The notes under the pieces are model-generated. The model did not search any database. It was not told where the DNA came from and was given only the letters and a program-made list of their open reading frames with translations. A stretch of 64,000 bases of DNA from Trichosporon coremiiforme (lineage: Eukaryota; Basidiomycota; Tremellomycetes; Trichosporonales; Trichosporonaceae), in assembly GCA_039545355.1 (NCBI GenBank), contig BCJJ01000017.1, forward strand, positions 310,001 to 374,000, written 5' to 3'. The translations under genes were made by a program, and so were the position numbers. The stretch's first letter is position 1; each line of letters starts with the position of its first letter. This document shows positions 33,543 to 45,196 of the stretch, one piece after another.

Positions 33543-36500
33543 ATGTCGTCCCCATCCATGACTGACGAAGAGTTCGAGAGGGAAGTGCGCACGCTCAAGT
33601 GAGTATCGCCCGATCTCTTGCAAACCACACCCCACACATTCGCTTCTTTCCATCGTCCGTTCCCCGCGCCCCCTCCCTCACGCCCCTCTGGGCCCTCAGT
33701 CCTCGTCTTGTCTGTCGTCTCTCTTTTACCCCTCACCCTCACTGAACCCTCACGCCTCACCCTCCCCTCCCCATCATTCGGTCAACCAACTCCCCATCCC
33801 CCGGGATCGCGCTTCTTTCCTTTTCCGATCAGCCTTCTTCCTCCTTCATCTTCATGCCACGCACGAGCTCCGCCCAACTCAAGTCTTAAATGCTGACGCC
33901 GTCCAACAGAGACCTGAGACGACGGTCCGTATCCTCTGCTGGACCTGGTGAACTTCCCGTCGACCCCGATCTTCCTCCCCGGGATCAAGGCGAGGTGGGC
34001 AACGCTGCCCCGCCCGGGCCGCAGCCGTTCTCGTCCAACGACGATGTGACGTTAACGGTCCCCGATGCCGGCGGCGACGCAAATGGTCTTTTCTGGGTGC
34101 CAGCGCATCTCCACCCGGAGTTGGCGCCGGGAGAGTTCCACGCCTTTCTGAAGTCGCACACGCACTCGAATCCGACTGCCATGGCGGCGGGCGAGTCTGG
34201 CGAGGCGTCGCTCGCACGGAGTCCGTCTTGGCTTGCTCGGAGCCGGACCCTCTCGAGCGGCGTCAAGAGGAATAAGTCTATGCTTTCCCGCCAGTACACA
34301 CCCCGGCACGGCGACAAGATTGAGGAGGAGGTTCCCGTTGTCACCCGCCGTGGGTCTAACCCCTTTGGCGGGGAGCAGGGCCCGACCCTCCAAGATCTCC
34401 AGAAGTTGGACGAGATGGTGGGCGAAGTCGAGGATGACCCCGAGCAGATGCGTCAGATCCTTCGACGTGGCCTTAGCATGCGCCTCCAACCAGGCTGTAC
34501 GTGTTTCTCCGTCTGGGCCCTCCTGGCCCACGCAAGCGAATGAAACTGACTCTTCCGCAGTACCCGAGGAAACGGTTCAGTCTGGTCAGCCCGGCTACGG
34601 CGAGTCCTCGACCGGCACGTCCTCTTCGTCTCCGCGATCGAGCTCTATCGTCCGTCGATCGGCGCGAACGAGGATTCGCAAAGGTAGCAGTGTTGACGGG
34701 TCAAAGCGGTACTCCGTCCGCAAGAACCGTCCTAGCACTGCCGGATCCGACTCGGTGTTCAGCGACGAGGCAGACGGAAGGGTCAGTGAGGAGCGCCGCA
34801 GCGATGAGACGACGCAGGAGAGCGGCAGCTCTGAAACGCCCGATGTGTACCACGAGGCGAAGGATGAGTACCGCTACCAGCCTAAGCAGCAACAGCAGGC
34901 TTATCAGTCGCCACCGCAGCCTCAGCACCCGCCGCCGCCTCCTCCGCGGGAGGAAGATGAGGACCAGCTGCGACGACCGCAACAGCAGCAGCCGACGGTA
35001 TCCGTCTCTGGCATCGACTTCAGCCAGGCGTCTGACGACGAAGCGATGATCTTCGACGCCTACACCCACGACCCTCACGACCGCACGTCCACCTCCACCT
35101 ATGGATCCATTTCCTCTGCCTACGACGAGCAGCCAAGCCGCTCGCCGAGCCCTGAACCTCCACGAGTCGAAACGACCGCTCGTCACACACCGATTCTTAC
35201 CCCTATCGTTGCTCCCAAAGCCAGTGATGCGCAATGGTACGAGGACGACGAGCGCACTCCCACCCAGGAGTCCTCGATGAGCGCTGCCATGAATGCGATG
35301 AGGATTAACGTTCCCCCATCCAGGTCATCAGATAATATCTATCAGCAAAGCGCCTCTGAGAAGTTGCAGCAACAGCAGCAGCACCAGCAACAGTATCAGC
35401 AAGTCGCACCCCCGACCGGCCGCGTTCCGTCACCGCCAAGGCCAGCCGTGCCCGAGAAGCATGATCTTCCGTCTGGAGCAGCGCCTCCTCGATCCCAGAC
35501 GGCCCCGCCTGGCATGTCGATGCAGCAGCGAACAGGAGCGATCCCTTCGCCCATCGCCCCCATCGCGCACGTGGAGCGTCCTCCTCTCACCCGCACCGAA
35601 TCCAACTCGTCGGCGGTCTCGGTCGGCTCGACCTCGACGCCTCCGTCCTTGAAGAAGGAGAAGAAGGGTCTGTTCGGCAAGAAGTCGAAGCACCACGAAA
35701 AGCCGGAGAAGCCGAAGAAGGAGAAGGACCGCTTCCTTGGCTCGCTGTTTGGTAGCAAGAAGAAGCACGAGGAGGCCACCTCGGTGTCCAACTTCTCGAC
35801 TGCTGGGCCCGCTGCCGCCGCGGCGCTGCTGGGTACCTCCAAGTCGGCCAAGGCGTTCCACCATCAGGGATCTGGAACGTCGTCCCCGACCTCGCCTGGG
35901 TTCTCGAACTTTGCGCGTTACCCGATCCACGTCGAGCGTGCCGTGTACCGCCTGTCGCACATCAAGCTCGCCAACGCCCGCCGACCGCTAATCGAGCAGG
36001 TGCTCATCTCCAACCTCATGTTCTGGTACCTCGGCGTCATTGGACGCACGACGCCGGCGGAGGAGAAGAAGCCTGGCACGACGAACGGTCTCGACCGCAC
36101 TCGCGACCAGAACGCGCAGCAGCCGCAGCTGAAGGGCACCCCCAACAAGCCTGCCGACTCTGGCTCGGCCGGTGTCAAGCAGCCCGACCTTCCTCAGCAA
36201 CAGCAGCAGCAGCAGCCGCAGCACCGGCGAGCAGGTCTGTCAAAGCCCGAGCGAAGCAGGACCAACAATGCTGAGGCAGCATATCGCGCTCCTCAGTATG
36301 GGATGCAGTCTCAAATGGAGGAGATGCACCGGTCCCCGCCCAAGCAACAGGCAATGCAGCAACAGCAACAGCAGCCTCAGCAACATCATCACCAGCCTAC
36401 CCAGCATTTGTCTCATCATTCTCAATCCCAGCAGCAGCAGCCACAGCAACCCCAGCAGCAGGCACGTCCGCAACCTCCTCCCCAGCAACAGCAGCATTCC

Positions 36501-37430
36501 CATCAGCATCAACAGCAACAGCAGCAGCAGCAGGAACAACAGCAACGGCAGCAGCAGCAGCTTCATCAGCAACAACAATACCACCAGCCGCAGGCTGCTT
36601 CGCCCCAACCTACGCCTCGTACGTCTTCGATGCCCGGTCGTTCGCGGTCGCCTCCCACGAGCCAGCCGCAGCAGCGTCCCGAGTACCCTCCTGGTGTTGC
36701 GCCCCCGCGTGTGCCCCAGGGAGGCCAGTACAGCCACTCGCCCAACCACTCGCAGTCGTCGCAGCACAGCCAGCACCTGGGTCAGCCCGGTCGTGCGCCG
36801 GTTCAGCCAGACGGTCGTCAGCGTGTGCCCTCGGGCGGTGGCGGTTCGCAGCAACCCCAGCAGCACCCGGGCGCACGCAACAGTACGATCGGTCCACGCC
36901 CTGGGCAGGGATACCCGCAGCCTAACGGACGAGCATCGGACAACCCGAACCGGCCGATCTACCCGAACCAGCACGCCGGAACGAAGCCAGGCCAGATCTT
37001 CCAGTACCCCGGCATGGTCGCGGCCCAGCAGCAGTACCAGCAGCAGCAGCGACCACCGGGAGCGGGCCAGGCGTACCCTCAGCAGGGCGGCGGACCGATG
37101 TACCACCAGCAGCAGCGCCCGATGCAGCACCAGGGGCCGCCGCAGGGATGGGAGAACCAGCGTTTACCGGGACACCAGCCGCAGCCCGGACGGTCGGCCG
37201 CGAGCCCGCCGCCGATGGCGCAGACGCCGCCGCGCGGCTCGTCGAGCAATCGGCAGCCGGCGGACCCGTACGGCCGTCCGTACCGGGAGGGGCAGACGTC
37301 GCCGACGCACCAGACGTTCTACTCGGCGCAGCGCCCGCCCACGATGCAGCAGGGGCAGCCGTACCCGTACGCGAACGGGCAGCCGCGACCCCAAGCAGTG
37401 GGCTCTGGTCAATATCCTCATCATCGCTGA
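33543..37430 (+). CDS. zds1: ZDS-family regulator (Zds_C domain) with glutamine-rich tail
   Basis: Exons 33543..33598, 33910..34496, 34561..37430; 1170 aa. The identifying part is the Zds C-terminal domain at about residues 668-705: YPIHVERAVYRLSHIKLAN then RRPLIEQVLISNLMFWYLG, as in yeast Zds1/Zds2, which bind PP2A-Cdc55 and regulate polarity and mitotic exit. N-terminal to it are FWVPAHLHPELAPGEF, a basic SRTLSSGVKRNKS segment, and a lysine-rich KKEKKGLFGKKSK stretch often seen before Zds_C. Unlike yeast Zds proteins, in which this domain is close to the C-terminus, about 460 residues follow, mostly Gln, Pro and His. Intron 1 is long (311 nt). Start chosen at MSSPSMTDEEFE, the first ATG after the leader that splices into frame. 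Confidence 0.85.
36190..37130 (+). repeat. CAG/CAA-rich coding tract
   Basis: Dense CAG/CAA triplet runs coding for polyglutamine interspersed with Pro and His in the ZDS protein tail, most dense at 36340-36590 and 37025-37130. Mixed CAG and CAA codons make each pure run short. Confidence 0.85.
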
Positions 37431-37913
37431 TCAGCATTAGGGCTACATCAGGAGCGCCGCGCACAAGCTGAGGGCCAGTCTGCACTGGACTGTATCATCG
37501 CATGATGGCCATCAGCAGCACTGAACACTCGTCCCGGTCCTGTTCCGTTGTCAGAAGGCGTAGGCAACCCTACATCATGAAGAACACTACATTCTCTCTC
37601 TCTCCATCTTCTTCCTCCTCCAGTCACTCACCCGTCCACTCAACCTTCGTTCCTTTGCCCCTCCTACACATCCCAACTACAACCCATACGACACCCCCGG
37701 CACATCCCCGACATTATCGTGACAAAGGCCAAACACTGTATTGCACGTTTTGATATGCATCTGTTCATATGGCGGGAGTCACGAGCGGCGAGCGCACCAC
37801 GAGCGCAGCGAGTGGTGATGAGAGCGAGCCACGAGAAACTGTGTGACGCACCCAGCACTCCCCGTCAGTGACATCAAGCAGTGGATTCCGAACGAGTATG
37901 CATAAACTGAGAT
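37431..37913. other. Convergent intergenic region, ZDS / OPT
   Basis: About 480 bp with both 3' ends; a CT/TCC-rich stretch lies at 37590-37640. No gene was recognised. Confidence 0.4.
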
Positions 37914-40858
37914 CTAACTGCCAGGCTTGCAGTGTTCCGAGTCGACGCTCGAGTTGCCCCACCACTCGGGCCCGTTCCAAGTGAAGAACAAGCCGAAGAG
38001 GACGTATATAGTCAGACTCGTGATGGCCGTTCCGGCATCGAGCGCCGAGGACACGACGTAGACAAAGTCCTTGTGCAGAGTGGGCCACTTTTTAGCGACG
38101 TACGAGTTTGCGAACACGGCCACGGCGGCGCCGGACAGGATGATGTTGGTGGGACTGTAGCGTGAGCGGAGCGCGAAGCGGAGCGGTCTCTGGGATACTT
38201 ACTATTGCGGGATGAGTGTGGCGCCGGAACAAATGATGGGGAACACGACCTGGCTGTCAGCTAAGGAAACAGGAAATCCGCAGCAGAAGACGCAGCGCAA
38301 GACAAACCTTGTGCAGCTTGTAGTTCGGCCACCGCTTATGCGCCCACCACAGCGCAATCGGCACGATCGCACCAAGCGGGAAACCCAAGTACAGCACCCG
38401 GTACTTGCCAGCGAAGAAACGCGCCGGCCCCACAGCTCCCCAGATTATACTGGCCGAATAGAATATTTGCGGCCGGCGACCGGTCCATTGCCCCGTTGGG
38501 TCGATCTCGGTGCCGTCCAGGTAGGAGCGCTTGGAAGATAGGACGGACTGGAGGGTCACGTCTGGGTGTCAGCTGTTGACGATTCTCCGCTAGCTTGTCG
38601 TGGGTGGTCGGGTTGGGTCACTGCGACCACGAGTTTGCTGTGCCCACTCCCTCGCGCGCTCGCCACAACTTACAGTTAGTCAACGCGCCCAACACCGTGC
38701 CCAGAATCTGGGCCGCGAACATCTCCCGGGGCGGAATGGACGTGTACCAGCCCAGCTTGAGGTCCGAGATCAGCTGGAGGGACTGGAACATGGCCATGTC
38801 TGCTGTCAGCTAGCAGGCAAGCGGCAAGCTCTCACATCCAAAACACTTGAAGGTCACGCTGGACGTCAGTTTTAACATCGGGGAAAGGTGAACTCACTTT
38901 CCGATCGGCTTGCCGGGCATGAGGAAACCGGCCACGCTGAGGTTAGTGCTGGAGGAAGGAAGGCTTACAATTCCGTGATGACATTCTGAGGTTAGCTCTG
39001 CTTTGGTCTGTGAGCTTACCAGGCCGATGGTCGTGTTGCTCACGGCGGCGACGATGCCGATTCTGCCGTTAGGTCTGCAGGGAGGTGTGGCACCTACGGG
39101 ATGAGGAAGACCTGGGCGTCAGTTCAGCACGTCGACGAGCAGAAACTCACAGCAGCAATGACCAGGGCCAGCAGCAGCGCCCACACCGGCGTCTGGAGCA
39201 ACGGCGTCGTCCACACCATGAGGATGGCCGCGGCGAGGTTCACGCCCAGCATGGTGAAGTACCACCAGTGCGGGACCTCGCGGTATGCCTTCATGAGTTT
39301 GCTGTCTGTCAGCTCAAACGCCGGTGACTCAGCTCACTTGTGCGTATCCGTCAGCGGCGCCTTGTCGAGGAGCGCCTCCTTGATCTCCTTCCGGTGCCAC
39401 ATCCAGACGTGCACGACGACGCTGCTCACCGCCGCAAATGCGAGCCCGTACGTGATGGCAAAGTACGGCGTGAGGAGAATGGGCTGCGCCGTCTCCCACT
39501 TCCCGTCGTCCAGGGACAGATCCGGACTCAATACGGCCGGGACATCGAACTTGGCGTAGGCCGAGTTGAACAGTCCCGCACTCGTTGGGGAGGGGAAGTC
39601 GCGCGCGTTCCAAAAGTTGAACACGAGAAGTAGGGGGACAATCTGTGGTCAGCTACCAAAAGAAGAAAGCGTCAGCTTACGATCCAGATCATGCCCATGA
39701 GACCACCGAAGTAATTGCCCAGCGCCCAGTAGGGCGTGAACAGGGGTCCGACGGCGCCCACACTCGCCCAGTCGAAGGAGAAGTCCAGCATCCCCAGACC
39801 AGTGTATGCGCTCCCGAGCCAGCGCATGACCCAGCTTTGGTTATTGACCAGACACAGGACAGAGACGGACGTGAGCGTTGAGAACAGGAGCGAAGGCAGG
39901 AACTGTCGTTAGCTCAGAGGCGAGGCGTGAGCGTACCTGGTAGGCGAACGTGGCGATGAAGATCAGCACGAACACCTGCAGACGCTTCGTGGTCAGTCGG
40001 CGTGCCGCCGACGAAGTAGCCGACGCTGTCTCGTCGAACAGCGTCGTGAACAGCTGCACGATGACGAGCGTCGAGGGCCAGTACATTGCCGGCCGGGCGA
40101 CGAGGACATTGTACAGGATGCCTGGGGTCAGCTACTGCGGGTACCCGGTAGCTCACCAGCGAGGCCGAATCCGACACACTGCGTCGTGAGCAGGAGGACG
40201 ATGGACGGCAGCGGGCCGAGCGGTTTCTTGAAGTACAGGTCGAGGATGGCGAGGATGTCCGCTGCATAGGCGGCGCTAGCACCCGAGCTGCTGATGACGC
40301 TGCTTGTCAGCTAACCAACGCCATTGCCGAAGCTCACCTAACGAGGATCGCCTCCTTTATGCTGAACGGCCCCGGGTTGATCGTGACGCCCAGTATCCGC
40401 TTCCCGCGGGGGAAGAAGCGCTCGTTCGCAAAGAAGTGGCCCAGAGGGTATGTCGCGAGAATGACGAAGTAGGTCGCGAAGCTAGGTGCGTTCGACTTGA
40501 AGTAGAACACCATCGAGGCCGCTGCGCCGATCACACAGAAGAAGCTTCCCAGCAGGATCGCGCGGAACGTCAGTGTCGGTAGTGTTGGGTCGTCAGTCGT
40601 CGGTACCGCCTGCAGTCAGCTACGGCCCAGTCTCGTTGAGCTCACGCTGTCAATCAGCTGCTCGACCTTGCTCCCCTTGCCGACGACTTCGTCTCTCCGG
40701 ACCTCGCCATCGGACGCGAGCAGGGCGATGTTCTCGTCGTTCTCGTCCGAGTCCACCGATGTTCGCTGGCGGTGCTTGTGGCTCTGCTCGAACTCGTCGA
40801 GGTCTTCGACGTCGGTGAGCTCGTACGCCTCTGCTTCGCGTTCGTCATGACGGGACAT
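37914..40858 (-). CDS. OPT-family oligopeptide (or metal-chelate) transporter, 16 exons
   Basis: Plasma- or vacuolar-membrane proton-coupled transporter. Exons: 40646..40858, 40338..40609, 40157..40299, 39937..40121, 39681..39902, 39338..39642, 39151..39301, 39098..39111, 39020..39062, 38969..38985, 38898..38936, 38836..38858, 38674..38799, 38308..38561, 38203..38249, 37914..38154; 764 aa. After an acidic cytosolic N-terminus of about 85 residues there are many hydrophobic segments. OPT signatures: NPGPFSIKE near the start of the membrane domain and SIPPRE (KIPPR box) in exon 13, plus WMWHRKEI in the central loop. The usual His after KE in the first motif is Ala. Exons 8, 10 and 12 are only 14, 17 and 23 nt, yet all phases close, and the encoded FLIP, NVITEL and TFKCFG pieces fit the family. 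Substrate cannot be told. Confidence 0.9.
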
Positions 40859-41299
40859 GTCCGGGTGTTCTGGGCATGGGACAAGGAGCGATGTCCGGAT
40901 TTATAGTACTCGTCGTCTGATCACGCTGAAACGTCAGCTGCATGAAACGCGGGTAGACGACCACCGCAGCGGTGCGCGCAGTGCGGGAGGCGGTACGGTG
41001 CATACGGTGATGACCCTCCACCGCGCGCTGGCGGACGTCCCCGGTGGAGGCCCCTTGAACGGCTTATCACTCCCAGTGTTGAGTACACGTGTAAACGCAC
41101 CCGGACGCGCGTTCGTTCGCTCACTGAACGCATCATCGTCACTGCCTGTCCCAGGCATCAATACGACGTCCTTCGACCGCATCCTCACCAGACACCCGAT
41201 CGCTGTTGCCGAACGACTACACCGGCAATCCAGAACAGCGACGTTTCATCGAGCGTCGACCCCTTTTCATCCCCCGCAACCCCGTACAGCGTAGACAAG
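40859..41299. promoter_or_regulatory. Divergent promoter region, OPT / PRE9
   Basis: 441 bp between start codons. It contains no recognisable gene; the bidirectional role is positional inference. Confidence 0.4.
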
Positions 41300-42445
41300 A
41301 TGGTGAGCTCAGCCGATGACCATGACTAACCGTTCAGGCTAGGAGATACGACAGTATGTTGTTGCAGCTCGCTGCTCCCAACCGATTGCTGACATGAAGG
41401 TCGCACAACAATCTTCTCCCCTGAGGGTAAGCTCCACTAGTGGTGCCAGAGCTGACATTACAGGACGACTGTTCCAGGGCAAGTATTCCGCGAGACGCTT
41501 GTGTATGACGTTGGACTGACGAATGCAGTCGAGTACGCCATGGAGGCCATCTCGCACGCCGGAACCGTTCTCGCCGTGCTGTCGAAGGAGGGCATTGCCA
41601 TCGCTGCTGAAAAGGTTTGCTAGGAAGCTTGGACACTGAGCTGACAATCAGAAAGTGACCGGAAAGCTGCTTGACCTGTCGCTGAACACGGTCGGCGGAG
41701 AAGGCACTGAGGCGTGGATGGGCGGTGGTGGTGAGAAGATCTTCCTTCTGAACAAGTGGGCAGCTTAACAGACGTGGGGTGGTAGCTGACGTCCAGCAAC
41801 ATCATCACCGGAGCCGCTGGTATCACGTCCGACGCCAACTCGCTTGTCAACTTCGCCCGTAACAGCGCCCAGCGCCACCTGTACACCTACGATGAGGACA
41901 TCCCCGTCGAGATGCTCGTCCAGCGTCTTTGTGACATGAAGCAGGGTTACACTCAGTACGGAGGTGGGTCTCAGCTGCTTTGAAGCAGAGTAGCTTAAGC
42001 TGACTGATCAGGTCTGCGTCCGTTCGGTGTGTCGCTCCTCTACATTGGTTGGGACCCTCTGCACGGCTTCCAGCTCTACAAGTCAGATCCGTCTGGCAAC
42101 TACTCGGGATGGAAGGCGACCTGCATCGGAGCCAACCACTCGAGCGCCGCCTCGCTCCTGAAGCAGGACTACAAGGACGACATCTCGCTCGAGGACGCCA
42201 AAAGCCTGTGTCTCAAAACCATGAGCAAGACCATGGACTCGAGCAAGCTTAGCAGCGAGAGGCTTGAGTTCGCGACCATGACCCTCAACAAGGACACGCA
42301 GCAGCCGCTCGCCAAGATCTTCCGTCCGGCAGAGCTGGACGAGCTCCTCCAGAAGCTCGAGCTCGGCGGCACGAAGGAGGAGCAGGTCGGTGTCGGAGAG
42401 GGAACGGGCGGCGGCGACGGTGGTAACATTGCTATGAGCACGTAA
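41300..42445 (+). CDS. PRE9: 20S proteasome subunit alpha-3 (PSMA4)
   Basis: Structural alpha-ring subunit of the 20S core. Eight exons: 41300..41302 (the ATG alone), 41338..41353, 41400..41426, 41464..41478, 41529..41614, 41652..41755, 41797..41963, 42012..42445; 283 aa. The joined start, [20 protein letters not shown] then [13 protein letters not shown], is the canonical alpha-subunit signature with the gate-controlling YDSR motif. Later [24 protein letters not shown] and [10 protein letters not shown] confirm PSMA4. The intron after exon 4 begins GCAAGT and must be read as GC-AG to give FQVEYA. The C-terminal acidic/Gly tail is somewhat longer than in yeast (258 aa). Confidence 0.95.
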
Positions 42446-43131
42446 GAGAAGTAGACAGTTACAGTGTGATGTATCGCATACGGCAGTAAGCATTTCATGT
42501 TGCATTTATCTCGGCGCCATCCGCGTCGATGACCAGACTGTCTGTCATGACGACAGACGACGTACTGACAGTGAGCGACTTTTGCTTCCGTCAACTCCTC
42601 ACCACCACCGTGTAGCTGGAGCGCATCGCGAGGAGACCGAATTTGCTTCCGCTGTTACCTTGGCCGAGTTACGAGTCCCACCCACCCACACGCGCTGAGT
42701 GGGATGCTTGCGGTCCCATGTTGGTCATGTTGCGTCTCCAAACTCCTCACACCTCACCGCGCCTCATCCTCCATCTGTCCATCCCGGCTGTCGCAATCGA
42801 CCATCCCCTCCCGCACCGTGTCGAGCACCCCGATCTGTGACGCTCGCCGACCTCTGCCCTAGTCCCATCTCGCCACCCGATCGATCCTCGTTCGAATCTG
42901 ACACAACCACCTTGTTATTCAAAACAAACCCTATCGGCCCTACCACCACTCAACCCCTCATCGGACCGCGCTCTCTGACCCCCCCCCCCCCCCCCCCCAG
43001 CCATTCAACACGTCCCATGCCTGCCTGAACTCGTCTCTTCGTACCGACTGCGACCACTCACTCTCTTTCGCTCGTTTGCATAGACAACCTCGACTCCACC
43101 TGCTCTGCCCCCTGCCCCGCTTTTCCCTGCC
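42446..43131. promoter_or_regulatory. Intergenic, CDH1 promoter and leader
   Basis: About 690 bp. C/T-rich near the CDH1 start, including a C homopolymer at 42979..42998. No gene was recognised. Confidence 0.45.
42979..42998 (+). repeat. C homopolymer (about 20 nt)
   Basis: Uninterrupted run of C just upstream of CDH1, followed directly by AG. Its length could vary between isolates or be misread in sequencing. Confidence 0.85.
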
Positions 43132-45196
43132 ATGTCTATCTACGAAACCGAGTTCACGCGCCGACTACGGTCGGGCATGTCGACGCCTCCGCATTCGCCC
43201 TCGAAGCGAGCATCTTACCGTGATCGTGACGTCTTCGCAGATGTCGAGGTTCCTTCTCGAGGCATGAGTCCGGTCATGAAGGGGAAAGCCGTGGTGCGAG
43301 AGTATGGCGACCGGTGGGTGCCCCGAGTGCATGATCAAGATGGCTGACGGGCACAGATTCATCCCTAGTCGAGAAGGAGGACTGCATGCAGCATACCAGC
43401 TGCTTCCAGACAATGGCCTGCCGGATCCTGCGACCGCGAAACCCCGATCGAGGAAGAGAAATCAGTCGCAACATCAGGGCTTAGACGCCGAGGCCCGGAG
43501 GGGTGCGTGTTGAACCGTTCTCTTGATTAACAAACACACAGAAGTCAACACGACCTTCTCCAATCTGCTCAAGAATGAGCTCTTTCCGAATAACTCTCCG
43601 TCGACTTCGTCAAGAGCGGCATCGCCCCGACCACACTCGTCGCCGCGACACCGGCGAACTATCACCTTCAACACATCAAATGTGCCCAACCTCCCGCATC
43701 CGCCAGCCCAGGTGTCTAGCGCAGGTGTCACACCTCTGCATCATCATCCTCCTCCCGGAGTGCCAGGGTCGGGAGATCGCGCTGAGCGGGAGCTGTCACC
43801 TGCATCGAACCTTCCGCCATTGCCTTTGCACGCGCCCTCGACACCGACGTCGGGGAACAGCCGTCCACCTGGGGCCGGACCGAGCTCATCGCATCATCGC
43901 GCCCATCAGTCTCAGGTTGCCTTAACATCAGGTTCAGGTGCTCAAACCCCTCCTAGTCGGAAAGGCACCTTCTCGCCCCCGCCTTCAGGATCACCCTCAA
44001 CCCCCACCAAGAACCGCGTCCTCAACTTTACGTCGCCCAGTGCGAAGAGGATGGCGCAACTCACCTCTGGCGCGAGCCTCGACGACATGAACCATGATCG
44101 CTACAGCTTGAGCCCTGTTGGAAGGACAACACAGCGAGCTTTGCTGAGCCCACGGAAGAGTGTCCGCCAGATATCGCGCACGCCGTTCAAGGTCCTTGAC
44201 GCACCGGAGCTTGCGGATGATTTCTATCTCAACCTCGTTTCTTGGTCCTCGTCCAATGTCCTCGGAGTGGGCCTGAACAGCTGCGTGTACCTATGGAGTG
44301 CTCAGACCAGCCGAGTCACCAAGTTGTGCGACCTCACTGCCAATCAGGTCGAAGGAGACGAGTGTCCTGATACCATCACGGGCCTCGAATGGACCAACAA
44401 GGGCAGCACCATTGCTATCGGCACCAACCGTGGCTCAGTGGAGATCTGGGACGCCGAATACTGCAAGAAGATTCGTACCATGTCTGGTCATACTGCTCGT
44501 GTAGGCAGTCTGGCGTGGAACAACCACATCCTTTCGTCTGGATCGCGCGATCGCTCGATCCTGCATCGCGACACGCGAGCCCCCGACCAGTACATCCGCA
44601 AGCTGTCCGGACACCACAAGCAGGAAGTCTGTGGTCTCAAGTGGAACACGGACACGGACCAGCTCGCCAGTGGCGGCAACGACAACAAGCTCTTCGTCTG
44701 GGGCGGCACCGACTCGCGTCCGACATGGCGTTTCGGCGAGCACCGCGCTGCCGTCAAGGCTATCGCCTGGAGCCCTCATCAGAGAGGAGTTCTGGCCAGC
44801 GGAGGCGGTACCGCTGACAAGAAGATTCGTTTCTGGAACAGTCTCACCGGCGGGCTCGTCAGCGAGTGGGATACGGGGTCGCAGGTGTGCAACCTTATGT
44901 GGTCGAGAAACTCGAACGAGATCGTCTCGACGCATGGTTACTCTGCCGGCCCTGTCCAGAACCAGATCCATGTCTGGAGGTATCCCTCCATGACGCAGGT
45001 CGCTACTCTGACAGGCCACACGTATCGTGTGCTCTACCTCGCCATGAGCCCCGACGGCCAGACGATTGTAACTGGCGCCGGAGACGAGACGCTGCGCTTC
45101 TGGAACGCATTCCAACGGCCTGCCGGGGAAAGCGCTCGCATCACTGCTAGCAGCGGAGCGCCCAGCGGTCTCAACCCGTTCGCCAAGCTGCGCTGA
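43132..45196 (+). CDS. CDH1: APC/C activator Cdh1 (Fzr1/Ste9)
   Basis: WD40 co-activator that brings substrates to the anaphase-promoting complex in late mitosis and G1. Exons 43132..43313, 43357..43502, 43542..45196; 660 aa. The C-box reads DRFIPSR, formed across the first intron (43 nt) whose phase splits the Arg codon. The N-terminal third is Ser/Pro-rich with basic patches, as for CDK-inhibited Cdh1. The WD40 domain contains the Cdh1-specific sequences WSSSNVLGVGLNSCVYLWSA, GHTARVGSLAWN, ASGGNDNKLFVW, SPHQRGVLASGGGTADKKI and SPDGQTIVTGAGDETLRFWN. The protein ends KLR rather than the usual Ile-Arg tail. It is clearly Cdh1, not Cdc20. Confidence 0.96.

Noticed and set aside
36240..37130. 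296-residue minus-strand Leu/Arg-rich frame
   Set aside because: Mirror of the CAG/CAA-rich coding tract of the ZDS gene (CTG/TTG read as Leu).
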